Assembly (NCBI GenBank): GCA_013365365.1
Contig: JABVXU010000021.1
Location: forward strand, 124,001-188,000
Reading direction: 5' to 3'
DNA length: 64,000 bases
Source of the DNA: Cruorifilaria tuberocauda
Lineage: Eukaryota; Nematoda; Chromadorea; Rhabditida; Onchocercidae
The position numbers and the translations under genes are program-made. Position 1 is the stretch's first letter. Each line of letters opens with the position of its first letter. A model generated the notes under the pieces. That model searched no databases, was not told the origin of the DNA, and was given only the letters and a program-made list of their open reading frames with translations. Shown here piece by piece: positions 39,201-51,600 of the stretch.

Positions 39201-42200
39201 ACGACAAGTACAGTTTGATTTATGATAATTGGTGAATGTTCATTTTGCGATTCACGCAGAAGCGAAGGTTTTATCTTGGAGGGTAGATCTGTACCATTGA
39301 TGTATATGCTGATCAATACTTCACTACTTCGTGGAAATGGCCATCCAGCATCAGATGCTCGAATTCTAAGCTGCCACTGAGTTTCGCTCTTTGATGGGTG
39401 CTGACGTAATGCAACCTGGAACAAAGTTAATGGACGAATTTTCGGTTCAACTTTATTATGCTTCATGTTATTTGACACAAACGCTTTTCCAACAAAATGA
39501 AATATTGATAGTGGAAGGCTTTCTAAAGTTTTATTTTAATTAAAAATTTTACCGAGCATATATTTACATTAGAAACAAATGACAAACCTCGCCTGTATTA
39601 GGGTTAACAGTAAAAATTTTCGCGGTGGTAAGAGTTTCATTGAATAGTTCATATCGAACGTGACCATTTGCGCCACTATCGATATCCAGTGCTTCAGCCT
39701 TGAATAATATTTTGTTAAGCGGATGATTCCGAGGAAAAGCTGCAAATTTTAATCGATGTTTAAAAGCGCTGATTTTATTAAAATTAGCAGTATATTAATT
39801 TTGAAGTTAAATAAAGAAAAGTATGAAATAAAATATATGGGAAAAAATTACGGTGACTAACGGGAATTTGTTTTTTTTTAACAAGGATTAACCTCTTTCC
39901 TTATTTTCTAAATTTTCTTAAATAAATTAATCCAGATAAAACAATTAAAGATTAAACCAAAACATGCTATCTCTCATATTCTTTAACTTTTCAATTTCCC
40001 ATATAATGCAATCGAAATATGAATAGTAGTAATTCTTTTAAACCAGGAAAATCAGAAAGTTTATAAACAGCTCACCGATAGGGTCACCTCGAGCCCATTT
40101 CGCAGCGAAAGTTGGACAGTGGTCATTACTGTCCGTGACCATCACCTCAATCTCTTTTTTTACTTCCAATGTACTATTCCAAAGCTGAAACATAACACTA
40201 CATATCTGTGCTTATCAGTGGTTAGTTGTTAAATATATTCCATGAATTACATCTAATTAATACCATTTATATGTTAAATCTAATTAATACATTCTACAAG
40301 TTACATCTAATTTAAAGTTAATATGTTAACCAGTCTTTCTTTCAGTAATTGCATTTGCGAAAAATTAAGTTTATGATAATTTCGATTAGTTTTCATGGAT
40401 TGATTTGCTACATTTAATAAAGACGAGAAAAGTAGCCAACTTTAGCAGAAACTTCAAAACGATAGAGTGATATATTTTCGTAATCAAGCCATTTGATTAT
40501 TCTTAAATGTCCGCTGTTCTCATCCACAGAGAAAGGCAGACTTCTGTCAGCGTTCGAAATTGAATATCTGTAAAAAATTAAATTAAGCATAGTTCTTGTC
40601 GTTTTATCCCAGAATTAATGAAATTCTTCACGGTATATTAAGTCATTGTTTCTACACGCCTATTTACTATTACTATAAATATTTCCCTTAATTCAAATAT
40701 TAATTTAGATGGTTTGAATTCTTATTACTAGACTATGCAATATCTCGGCAGAAATTCATTGAATGTTGAAAATAGCTTTATGGTATCTTAACATAACCAG
40801 TTTCGTTTCCTAATATTTGCTATAATATTAGCAGTAAATGAATGACTGCAATGATATAATTTTTGCTAAAATTAATTTATGTTATATTGATGTGATATCA
40901 AACCTTATTTGTTCATTATCTCCATCGAAAGCATTTACAACATGAGCTTTCAGTTGTGTGATAACGTAACCTAGTGGCACCGATTCGTTGACAGCAATTT
41001 TCATAACTGATAAATTTTCAAATTGTACTGACCGTTTGCCTACCAATTTTATACTAATGTTTTCTATTAGATCTTCCATGAAATCATCAGCAACAATTGC
41101 TTTCAATTGAATAAACCAGTCAGGTTGTAACGAAATACCTTCAATAGTTTCATTTTACTATAATTTACACTTGAATTTAATTCCCATTAATTTTTTCCAT
41201 TCTTTGGGCATTTAAAAATTTAAACTAGTTCTGAAAATATGAAATTATGTGCATATTGCAGTGATCTAAAATATTAAAAAACAAAATATTGATATAGTCC
41301 TTTAATCTTATATTTAGGAAATTAATACTTCCATACAAATTAATCTGACGAAATTAGTGTAAGATAAAGTAACACTTTCTGTCATTATTTCGTTTGTCTA
41401 ACTAAAAAAAATAAATGAGGGAATGAATTAAATGATTATTTGATAAAATACTAACCAGCAATTGTTTCAATTAGCCAAATATTGTCACTGCTTGAATATT
41501 TTCTTACGACAAAAGCGCCAGCATATTCGCCATCGACGATCTCTAACTTAGCAATAGCATTTACTGTCATTCCTTCTACTTTTGCCGTTGCAACTATCTG
41601 TGTAACATTCCATAAACTGGCTGATATCGGTTTCACCTCAATCCTTAACTTTCGCACACTCTTTTCCACTGATTCTACTACTATCACCTGTGAAATTCAT
41701 AACTTAACAATAGACAATTATAATAAAAATAACAATAATAGTGTTATTTAGTTATAACTGCCAAAGAAAATCAAAGGGAAAAGATTAGAAGAGATATAAG
41801 AAATCAATTAATTATTCTGCTGCTTATTAAACCTAACTAACACCAAAATTAACCATTGATATTCAAATATTTTCAACTATCCTATATCCTATAAATAAAA
41901 AAAAGATTCCGTAAATTGCGCACACATTTAACAAGTCATTCAAACTTCTTTATAAGAGCATAAAAATTACTGTCATTTCAGAATATCGATTTGAAACGCT
42001 GGCTGATGAATAATTTTTAGTCCATTAAAAGTGAAAAATTTATTAATTAATAAAAAAAGAAATAAACCGCTTTAGCTTTATTGTGGTTGAAAAGATCGTT
42101 TTCCTCATCAGTATGAGTCTTTTTGCGGAATAGTCTTGAAGCTCGATCTTCGGCTAAAAGTGTCAATTCATAGGTTCCAGATTCTAAGGACCGTAAATTC

Positions 42201-43842
42201 CGGATAGCACCAGAAATAGGATCAATCATAAAATCAAGTGACCATTCCACTAATGAATAATAAATTTGACTATTCAAACCAATATCAGCATCAGATGCTT
42301 GCACCTGCAGGATGGTGGTAAACAGTGATATCTGCAAAGGACTACAGAATCTTATCATTTACAGTAATTTATAAGTAAAAGAAAATATTTCAAGTTAACA
42401 CATTTCTGTTTTACAATTTACGTAATCGTTAATATTAAAAATATGCATCAAAAATGTGAGTGTACTCAGGATTCATTAACGATGGAAAATGAAATTAAAA
42501 ACAAACATTTTGCTTTACTTGGGCTCGATACTCATCTTTCTCGAAAATTGGTTTTGCATCATTTTGATCTGTTACAAGTAAGTTAACCATAACTGTTGTC
42601 TCCAAATTTATTGCATCTTTTCGGCGACATGATGCTTTAATCAGAAATTCGTATCGCTCCTAAATTTAAAACAATTACAAAGTTATTGATCAAAAAATAT
42701 AAGAGTGTAAATTGACTAACAATCAAATGTACAGTTCCAATTTAAAAGATTTCAGTTCTCGAAAGTACTGCTCGTAAGAAATTAACATTTTAGAATACTA
42801 CACGATACTACTTCCCATCAATAATTTTTGTACATTTTATCTCTTTCTAAATCTACAAAAAATATGGGATTGATACACCGAGCCTTCTGTTTTGATATCG
42901 ACCACTTCACAATTTAAGTAAATTATGTTAATACATTAGTATCCAACTTCCGTAAATTCCACTCTTTAATCATTTCAATACTAGTAAACCTTCAGCTCTC
43001 GATTGAGTATACCATCGTTCCGATATCGGATTCGTAGAAATGCAAAATTTCCTACAATTTTGGCTTCTGCTTTGAAATATTGTCTATCACCCTACAACAG
43101 TTGCCATTTCATGAGGATAAGATTGATTATGGTGATAGACGAAATCGTTTAATTTTTCTTATTTTTTTTGTTTGATTTTTTTCGTTGGAAAGAGAATTCA
43201 GATGAATGATAGAAAAAGATTCATATGTAACACTTTTGGCATTACTTCGACAATTCGAAATTTCAAAGTGGCGTCATCGTTTGGTAGTGGCACACCCATT
43301 CGGATGGGTTCATTTACGATCGCATAAATATCTTTGCCACGGGCGTTCTCCTCCAACGTCACATTGTAAACCGGTGACGTGAACTGAAATTACTTTTTCG
43401 AAATTCAGCTTTGTTACGAGTTGCTTAACATGCCAAAATGAATTCAATTTTATTTCTCAAAATTCTTCAACGAAAATTAACGAACAAGTTATTTACTTGC
43501 TGTCAGCTTGCAGTAATAGTAAATAGACGCAAACGGCGAAGACAAAATTGCTAAGTGGAAAGTACTGGCGAAAAGACTCAATAGACCTCATACTTTCAAA
43601 AGAAGAATTTAATTCACCTTTTAACTTTAACTCCAATATTTTGATTTTCCTCCATTTTTATTAAAAATGTTTTTTTAATTAAGTTTAATTTCTGCCATAT
43701 TATTATAATTTATTAGAATTAAGAAGCATATACAAATATATACCTGAAAAGTATCGATTTCGCGTTCATTGTTCCGGACAAAACCAGAAAGACCGCAACC
43801 GAACAATGACAGTGCTAGGAGCAGTACACGGCGACTAGCCAT
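12967..43842 (-). CDS. cdh-4: Fat-like cadherin (CDH-4-type), giant multi-exon gene
   Basis: The gene starts at ATG 43842 (hydrophobic signal peptide) and ends at TGA 12967-12969. Order of parts: signal peptide; about thirty cadherin repeats; a Fat-type membrane-proximal region; EGF domains; one laminin-G domain; three EGF domains; one transmembrane helix; a tail of about 370 residues. Adding the exons gives roughly 4,300-4,500 residues, close to the size of C. elegans CDH-4. Fat-like cadherins are surface proteins working in cell adhesion, planar polarity, axon fasciculation and epidermal development. The EGF-LamG-EGF order before a single helix separates it from Dachsous (no LamG), Flamingo (seven helices) and HMR-1 (catenin-binding tail). 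CDH-3 is the main alternative, but it has fewer repeats. Canonical linkers include DINDNAP (38290), DLNDNPP (36345), DVNDNAP (22390) and DVNDNPP (21960); several repeats have lost them. The gene holds more than 70 short exons; not every boundary was verified, and exact ortholog assignment needs a tree. Confidence 0.85.
15311..15475. repeat. ATT-rich simple repeat in a cadherin intron
   Basis: An imperfect ATT/TTA trinucleotide array (many ATTATTATT runs broken by TGTT and GATC) lies in the intron between the transmembrane exon and the first cytoplasmic exon. Confidence 0.8.
15507..15636 (-). other. Transmembrane exon of the cadherin
   Basis: This 130-base exon encodes DRSPDLVADGRPLNT, then a hydrophobic helix of about 22 residues (IKIIGFIIVILLLIIVAALI, then VCIY), then the basic stop-transfer LRIKK. 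Donor A|GTTTGA is in phase 2 and joins the next exon at 15200. Confidence 0.85.
15848..16720 (-). other. EGF domains after the LamG domain
   Basis: Exon 16720-16565 ends VSPCENEGTCIPSDDKTYK. The next exon (high end about 16274) continues CACHPRYSGGNCEIDLTPC and then CNCPYGFTGKTCQL. Exon 15967-15848 encodes DPCFSNPCGHFGICIRLPHS and CNCSDGYSGTACK. That makes three EGF units, each with six cysteines. Phases into the transmembrane exon match (1). Confidence 0.8.
16840..17660 (-). other. Laminin-G domain of the cadherin
   Basis: Exons at 17660-17520, 17347-17150 and 16960-16845. They encode GGDGFFHITIPN, LTINFRTTSADAVIMHGAGN, VSDGKWHSLKVSRRSRHAKL (the conserved 'DGxWHxhxhxR' strand), LVLDEKYEKEGDSPQGSD and GMVGCFGS (the conserved 'F.GCI' end). 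One LamG unit is seen. Confidence 0.8.
17940..18643 (-). other. EGF domains before the LamG domain of the cadherin
   Basis: The first exon (18643-18412) encodes a long, Fat-type EGF: CRRDVCVNGECRDRL, an extended loop, TYDCTCRTGYAGKHCDVPVD, then the start of a second unit with CSRDQC. The next exon (about 18058-17940) gives CICPPGTTGDRCDTTICG. The extended loop between the third and fourth cysteines resembles the equivalent EGF of vertebrate Fat proteins. Confidence 0.7.
18855..19550 (-). other. Membrane-proximal Fat/non-chordate-cadherin region
   Basis: Two exons encode SIRIHNLLGETFFKKHTRNF, then LLNVRPQNVQILSVQPTL, and HLHVRQLSNRTVLEQNLDIL, then FTVSRTDSRGYYRPNFI. The pattern (a 'VxIRhxNL..E.F..' strand, a long helix, 'VQIhSVQ', then 'DILFxV' and a final helix) is the cysteine-poor segment between the last cadherin repeat and the first EGF domain in Fat and non-chordate classical cadherins. 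This is judged from family memory. Confidence 0.6.
20622..20643. repeat. (TA)n microsatellite in a cadherin intron
   Basis: About ten TA units within the intron between the exons at 20850-20990 and 20340-20530. Direct reading. Confidence 0.85.
22774..22792 (-). repeat. Coding trinucleotide repeat: six Asn
   Basis: An (ATT)n tract lies inside a cadherin exon and translates as a run of Asn within KFANNNNNNQYADLFDID. It sits in a loop before the 'FDIDNETG' turn of a repeat, where extra residues can be tolerated. Confidence 0.75.
23028..23053. repeat. Perfect 12-bp inverted repeat with a TT loop
   Basis: AATATCCAACTT, then TT, then AAGTTGGATATT, followed by a T run to 23060. It lies in the long cadherin intron between exons at about 23380 and 22855. 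Confidence 0.85.
25800..32200 (-). other. Cadherin repeat array, middle part
   Basis: Roughly ten repeats. Linkers visible: DMNDMPP (31345), DRNDCQP (30000), DRNIPV (29310, degenerate), DDISDAAP (28705), DANDIAP (27965), DENDSIP (26910) and TPIIHLP (26180, degenerate). A short exon near 32120-32200 (YFTNTVYQGYIYENMPPS) opens this block. Inner motifs such as KATDADEGFNGIIR and SVDSRSGVVSLMKPLDFE are typical of strand and helix turns in the fold. Confidence 0.72.
32500..43389 (-). other. Cadherin repeat array, N-terminal part
   Basis: Exons here encode about a dozen cadherin repeats. Recognisable linkers are DQNDAKP (about 42535), DSNDHCP (40135), DINDNAP (38295), DVNENLFPP (37485), DRNDHIP (36890) and DLNDNPP (36345). 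Typical inner motifs are present, for example ALLAQDNDYGNNGQI, VDPDSPG and LDREACDSYWLTIEACD. From about 35.8 to 32.5 kb the repeats are eroded: linkers such as NGETEAPP (34130) and NHELGHV (33345) replace DxNDN. Repeats are split over one to three exons each. Confidence 0.75.
43744..43842 (-). other. Cadherin exon 1: signal peptide
   Basis: This exon has 33 codons. MASRR is followed by the hydrophobic core VLLLALSLFGCGL and a likely cleavage site after Ser-Gly. The donor CAG|GTATAT is in phase 0 and joins FTSPVYNVTLEENARG at 43389. The frame is open upstream of this ATG (a TTG at 43860), but the Met at 43842 gives a textbook signal peptide, so it is chosen as the start. Confidence 0.8.
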
Positions 43843-45610
43843 TGGCCGATTGCAATCCAATAGATACTATGAGGTAGTTTTTATTTAGAATGATAAAAGT
43901 AGCAATGATAGGATTAACCGTGATTGTAATAGCAGTTGAAGAAAACATAAGCAGTGATAGCAAATAGGCAGAGAAATGATAAGATGACCTCAAATGATAG
44001 TTTGTTATTTTCCTTGATGAAGCAGACTGTTAACAAATATCATTTTGGTGAAGAAAACAGCACTGTGGAAATTCAACGGAAAGTAAGTCCACTGTTTCGT
44101 TCCTTCTTATCCTAAATTTAAACAGTGAAATAATCAGCAACGTAATTCTTGAGCAAAATGATTTTATCGCTTAACGTATACATTGATGATTTAAACATCA
44201 ACAATTATATTAATCAACCACTAATTAGCTCTTGGCTGCATTTCCTAAACAATACTATCATGATAAAGAAACATAAGCAGAATACAAAACAATGATACAC
44301 AAAATATTTGAATATTCTGTAAGACAATTTCCTATTTCATTTCGAATGATCTCACTCCTCTAAATTTTTTGGTGCAATTCTTTAAACTATTTTCCCATTC
44401 TTCGGAATTTTTAGAAAAAACAAAAATAAATTTTTACCGAAACTGAAAAGGCCATTTTTGCTTTTTATTGGACGAAAGTTTTTGAAAAAGGAAATATGGG
44501 AAGAAGAGATTTGGCTGGAAAAACTTAGAATTTGATAAATTGAGCAATGAGGGCAAGAATCAATACTATCACTAGCTGAATGGAATTAAGATTCGATTAG
44601 AGGAGAAATATTTCTCTCCATTTCTGTTATCACTAGTGAATGACCAACGGGAGGATTGCCATTGCATAAATTAACCTGTCTAGATACGGATTTATCTAAA
44701 AAAATTTCCTTTATTTAAATCCAAATTTAAGCAGTTGTAAAATCCTTTTATCATATATTAAATACTTCCACTTATTTATTCATTTCTGTTTTAAAGGTTT
44801 TTTTGATTGGAAATGATTTCTAAGTTTCGCAAAAAAACATTCGAATTATGCAACTAATTATGATAATTATTTTTATAACAGTTTAGCGCTAATTAAATAC
44901 AAATAATAGAAGTGAATTGTACGCTTGAAAAGAGATGGAAGTGTTCGATTTTAGCATGCTTAATATCAAACTTTTGCACAAATGTTCGTTGAAAAGATTA
45001 TTCAAATTCTATATTTATTCGAAATTTGAACTTTTGAAAATAGAAGGAGAAAAAGTGGTTGAATGAGTGGGAAATATAATATCGGGGATCAGTAAAATTC
45101 ACCTGAATGATGCTTGAAGAAACAATATAATTTGTACCCTGAAATAGATTTGATAACAAACTTGAAAAACCAATAATTAAATATAAGATAAAATTGATCA
45201 CGTCACTATTCACCTACTATATATAAATTCATTCCATTTTGTCATATTTTTTCAGTATTAACACCTTAGTATTTTAATTAAAATTAAAAGATTCGAAATA
45301 ATTACGTAATGAATGTAAATTTTGTATCTATTATTTATTAAAAATGATAATTAACAATTACCCTTGTTGAATGTTTCATTAGATGATAAAAAATGAGCAA
45401 AATTATGTGACTGAGGTTATTTGAGAGAGAAATATCGAAGAGGTCATCTGATCGCTGTGTGAGAAAGAGTGAAGGTTGACCCCTCGGTCGTCTGCTCCGA
45501 TCATTCCATCTAATTTTCGTTTCAAGTGCTCATACCACTTCTCCTGCTTCTTTACTCATTCATTTATCATTGTACACTAAGATTCCTATTCAATTTAGCT
45601 AACACTACAG

Positions 45611-45638
45611 ACTCTCTCTCTCTCTTTCTCTCTCTTGT
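45611..45638. repeat. (TC)n polypyrimidine tract
   Basis: An interrupted run of CT units, about 1.8 kb upstream of the cadherin start. Direct reading. Confidence 0.75.
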
Positions 45639-48600
45639 CATCTTAATCAATTTTTAGAAAGCTACCATAAAGGCTGCAACGAGCGGAATTCTGTGAAAAT
45701 AGTAAATAAACTTGGTGAAATTTCATGGGACGGTAAAGGAAGAAATCAGAATATTTCAACAATCATGTTGTTATGCTAGCAAAATTATCGAAATTTTGAT
45801 CAAAAAAGACTGATAAGAATAAGGTAGAGAAAATGGGGTGAAACACTCTCTTTGTTGCATATTTACTAATTTTACTTCAAATGACAATTTCCGCTATTTT
45901 GCATTATAGGAAGGACAGAAGAGTGATGAGAAAAAAGTGAATTGAATAGTAACGGACAGGAAAGATTGGCGGAATCTTTCCTATCACTTTTAAACGGATA
46001 TCTGCTTTTTGGATATATTCCATTGGGAATTAAATCCCATTATGCAATTTGAAAAGAATTCATTCAGATTAAATCGTACGACTCGCAGCTTTCATGCATT
46101 TTATGATCGTTTTTTAGGAATGATAATTGAAGCTTTGTCGAGGAGGGCACTTTAAGCAAATTGAAAGACAAAAAATCGGAGATTACACAAATTCGAAAAT
46201 AAAAGTTCAGATTATCACACAGAATAATCTATCTGAAAGAGATAAGCGTACGTCAAATTATATTTTATATTTTTTCTTTTCACGTTTATAGATTTTACAA
46301 AAGAAATTTGAATATTCCACTGTTAAATGATACCATTTTGCGCATCATCCACAACGGTAGCTTATTTTGTTTATTTAACGTATATCAAATATGCGTTCAG
46401 AAATGTTCAGCTAGTTTGAAGAAACTTTTAACGTAATTTTTAACAAATTCAAAAATTGAAGTTTCTTAAAGATTAAAGAAAATCGAGAAAAATTAATGTG
46501 AAACTAATTTTTAAAAGGTGATATTATCTTCTTATGATATAAAATAGTTAGTAGAAATGAACGATAAGTAACTGCAAATGATTTTTTGGGAATATTATGA
46601 GATTACTACTTCTTAAAACCCAAAAAAAGCCACACAAAAATTCTCATTTATTGAATTAAAGAATTTGAGGAGATGAGAAGATTAGCAAGGATAAAAGCAT
46701 CAGTTGAATGATTTACAAAATTGTTGCTTTATCTTAGTTATATTTAAATTTAATCACAGATTACATCATTTGCTTTTTTCTCAATTTCTCATACCGAATG
46801 AAGTCAAGAATTCGAAAAAAGTTTCAAAAGTCTTCTAATATAATAATCATGATTAAAAAAAATGAATCAAAGTATAACAAAGTAAATATTAAATATCTGC
46901 AGAATTCATTTGTTAAAAAATTTCTGAATAAAGTATTGAATTATACTTTTCACCGGAAGATTTGATATTTTTAGGAAAATAAAATATGAGTTGTATGACG
47001 ACATCTCAAAGTAATCAGAAAAATTTTTAAATACTATTCTATTAATTGGTTTCTTTCTGAAATTCAAATACTATTATAAGATAAATTCATAAATCTAATA
47101 AGCAAAATGTCGCATTAATTTTCGTAAAGAAAGATTGAAATAACTTTTGAGTGTTATTAAAATGCATAAATTCGCAAATTCGTTAAAAGCAGAAAAATAT
47201 GATTTTACACTGTGATTAACTGATAATGCAAAATATGTGATCATACAGTTTATTACTGCTATGTAATAATCATTACTAATAATGATTTGACCGATTGCAT
47301 AAAAATTGATAAATATAATACAATCGTTTTCCGTTCTACAAATAATTGTTCGCTGGCAACTGATAAATAATTGTATTTTACAGGTTGTTATTATAGTTTT
47401 TTCGGAAGGTTAACTTTCATAATTAGAAAGAAAAGAAATAAGAGAGATATTCTAAACGTTTTATTCTTTTCCTTCTATCGTCCTTATGAATGAATTCTTG
47501 TTAGGATAAAAGTGAGAAATTGAGAGTAATGCATAAAATTATTGAATAAACTTTATTAATTTTGTTACTTTGATATGTAATTTCCATTTAATATTGAAAG
47601 AGACTCCCAATTTATTCCAAAAGAAAGTATTTCATTACTTTAAAAAGATACCTGTATGTAATATTGAGAATAATTATTTGATGGAAAAGAAATTGTTGAA
47701 GTAAAATCAAACATACATCAGATTTCAATTCAAAATTTGATGTTTTCGAATGAAATGAAAGTACTTAGCTACTGTCATCTGCGTGACCTCACTAAGCGCC
47801 ATTACTCAGTTCATATCTATGAACATCATTTGAAATGCCGCAAAGGTCGAGTAAACAACCGAATGGGAAGTGAACTTAGAGGTCAGATCTTCTACAATGG
47901 ACAGCCTACAGTGACCCTCTTAAAGTAGACCAACTGTTGGATAACTTTTATCAGTATTTTATGAATATCATAAAAATTTAAACAAACAAGATAAGACAAA
48001 TATAATTGGGCTGTAGTGATGAAAGTAATATTTCTGATTTAATTTTTAGTTAGCTATTAAAGATTTAAACGAACTGGCAACAACAAATTCTGAATCCGGT
48101 GAAGAAGGCTTTTTCACAATTTCTAAGCAAATGTACCACTTCTCAAGATTTCAATTTGTATTTTTTGCTGCAAATATGACCTGAAGTCTTGCTAAGTTCT
48201 ACATATTATTCATAGATTAGTTTGATTTCAAAGCGCGAAAGTTTTAAGAATTTCAAAAAAAATTCACAACGAAATATTTTCACCGTTGCAACGATGTGAA
48301 CGGAGCAAAGATCATTTAGTGTGAGAAAAAGTGCAATAATTTAAAAAAGTTAAAAGCTCAGTCTGATGATTCATAGTCTATCAATCAGTTGCTCCAAGTA
48401 TATTTTTCAAGTCTTACTTCTCATTTTACGCAATCAAACGTACACTGTTTTCATACCTAATTATGAAAATGAAAGAATTGAATTGACACGATTTCTAGTA
48501 ATTAGATTGCAATTTAATTAAAATAATAGGAGTAAACTTTAAAATTTTTAATTATCAAGTGAACAGTGACATTAAATTTCAAATTTTATATTTGCTGATT

Positions 48601-51600
48601 TGAAGTAGATGAATGAGAGGAAATCAATGAAATAAAATAGATATAATCATTTCAAGTGGCATCGTTCAAGACATTAAATACCGTGACGAAATGGCACGAA
48701 AGTTCTTTAACTAAACTCTCTCCTCCTCCTTCTGGCAATAACCTGGCAATAATGGACAGAAATCGTTATCACTGACTTGACCAGTTATATCAAACCCCAT
48801 TTATCAGTACTAGTGACATCCGTCTTGCTCGACCACGTTTTTGTGATTAACGTTGCGATTATAAAGCTGAATCATTTTATACTACAATTCTGCAACAGTA
48901 TATTCAATATTTTCCACGACCCAAATAAAAAAAGATTGAAAGGGCAATTAAAAATTTATTATATAAATTTAAACTGAGGAGAAATAAAATTGTTTATTTG
49001 TGCTTTTAGTTTTTAAGCTTTTTTTACAAAAAAATTGTTACGTTGTAACTGATATTTAACGAATAATATGATATTTTAAAAAAGAAAATCGGAATACATT
49101 ATTAAGATGATGAATCATTTGCAGATAGTAACTATTCCTTAGTTTTGATAAATTTATTTTCAAAAAAAAACTCAAAGAATAAAAATATAAAAATTCAATA
49201 TAAAAATCCGACAAAGAGAGAGAGAAAGAGAAGGAAAGATCTACAAGAATTGAAAATGATAAGAAGCTAAAAAAGACGAGAAAAATTTGTCTCGCTGTGA
49301 AATGAAGTTTTGGTGACGATGAGGAAGTTCGGGTAATCAATCGATTAGAGTTGAAGAAATGAATATGAAACACTTCAGCTTCTTCTTCGAAATTTCTTCG
49401 TTATCAAATGAACTAATTAAACAATATAAAACATTTTTTCTAACAACACAATAAGCAATTACTCATATCTCTCATAATAAATGATTTGGAGAAAAAGGAA
49501 GCGAAAAAAAAATCAGTCAATTCGATCGAGACAAATACAAATTTATTCTCTGCTCTTCTAATTATGGTATCCATCGCTCCTACAGTTTGTTCCTCTAAAA
49601 TCCCGAAGAGTTAGACGAGAAATGTATCAAGAAAAATATGGAGAATTAGTAACAAATGTCCATTATAGATATATATAATTTTTTAAATCTATAATTTGGA
49701 TAGTCACTTAAACGTTCAAATTTCTAATATCATAACTATTCTAATTATGAAATGAAATCAGAGAATTATTTTTAATCTAAATAAAACAAACTTTAAATTT
49801 TCCATCTTTGTAAGAAACTAATAATTTCATAGATGATGAAATGAATATTAATCGGACAATTTCTCATTATCATAATCTCTACATTCCATAACACTGATTG
49901 AGTGTAATATGAAAAATTTACAAACTGTTAAATTCATTTGGTATCGAAGTATGCCGGAGCGGAAAGAATATATTTTCGATATCATCAAGAAACAAGTCGA
50001 TTGATAATATCGTAAACTTGAAAAGATGACTCTCACACAGTCAATTTGAAGTTTATGCTAAATAGTTTCTTGTGAACTATTTGAAGTGGAAATTTAACAT
50101 TTGAGCATAAAAAAGAGATTATCCTAGGAAATGAAAGCAAAATAGGAGAAACAGATGTTGCAAACAATGTATTTATTTGACAACGGACAAATATGTGGGG
50201 ACATCACTTTTCATGACCTTTCTTTCCATTATACTTGGCAATGAAGCTCTATGATTGGAACATGATTCTTAATTCTAATTCCTCCTAAATCGATCCTTTA
50301 ATATGATAAGGCATCTGAATTCCCAATAAGTTTATATTGATTCTTTTTTAAATGAATAACGCAGCAAGCAATTACTAAAACATTTGGTCATTTCCATAAA
50401 TAAATAATGAATGTTGTCTATTCATTGTTTATTTGCTTGCACACGCACTTCTGAACCAGGGTGATAATATTAGTGATACGAAATTGGTTTGACTGTTAAC
50501 AAACCGTAGTAAATTGAATTAGAAAAAGGAGAAAAGTTATTCCAACAGGTGCAGACAAGATGATAGGAAAGAGCCAAGGTGATAATTATGGACAGAATAA
50601 GTAAACAACTAACCGTCCACCCTGATGGCCATCTACAGAGGCCATGGGAAGCCCTAAATAGTGCTATAAATTACCTCAGAGGAAGGCTCTCTCTCTCTCT
50701 CTCCTTCTTCTCTGCATGTATGTGTGTATATGAGCAGCATGTACAAACATATGTGTGTCTGAGTGTATGTGTACATGTATGTATGAATGATGAGGAAAGT
50801 GGCAGTGTGTGCAAGAGGTCTGTTTACCTCATATAATTGTTTCCGGGTTTACAGGATACGGAATACCGGAAGAATGGGCTTTTCTGGTAGCTGCGAGCTT
50901 TTGCGACTGTAATAACTTAATTATACTTCATGTGTGATACTAAATAAACAAGGAAGTGACTGATAATGTGTCCAAAGTCCCATTGTCAAACTTCAAACTC
51001 CTTTGCGAGGATAATTCCGATCCGTTTAAGTTTTTTATTTTTCTATTGTTATTGACAGTACGAGCCACAAAATAGAATAGAACAGGTTGGCCAAAAAATC
51101 TGTTTCCTACGATGTATTAGGCTGAGAAAAGTATTTTAATAGTTGAAGTTAGTCCATTCTATTCTAACTTTAAAGTTTTAAAATTCAGTGAATTTCTTTA
51201 GCTTAGTTTGGAAAATATATCCTACAGTGTCAGTGATAATTGAATTATGAATCAAACGAGCTGTGATTTAGGTAATACTTCCAGCATCTAAGAAATCTAA
51301 GAAAAAAGTTTCATAAAAAAATTGCTGCTTCTTCCAAGTCATCCATTCTAGTCAAGCATTGTGGTTTTCCTCATTTGATTGGATTCGCTTGCAGACAAAG
51401 AGAGCTTTCAAAAACTCTTGAAAAGGAGTGAATTACTGATAAAAAATTGAGTCAAAGTTCAGGAAATATCGTGAGACCAATGAAGGAAACTGGCGTTATG
51501 GAATGGAATTTTTAATTTATGAAAAGAGATTCTCTCTGTTGTAAAAGCTGAATGACACAGGGATGAAACGAAGATAGAATGTACCAAAAAAGTACTTCTA

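Noticed and set aside
43843..43860. Six-codon upstream extension of the cadherin start (TTG at 43860)
   Set aside because: The first base triplet is TTG, not ATG. The Met at 43842 directly precedes a standard signal peptide.
49056..49373. Minus-strand frame of 105 codons rich in Ser, Phe and Leu
   Set aside because: It comes from a purine-rich tract (GAGAGAGAAAG) read in reverse and lacks any domain or splice support.
51078..51110. AGGTTGGCCAAAAAATCTGTTTCC resembles the end of a mariner transposon
   Set aside because: No matching inverted end and no transposase-like frame were found within several kb on either side. A single similar end is weak evidence in AT-rich DNA.
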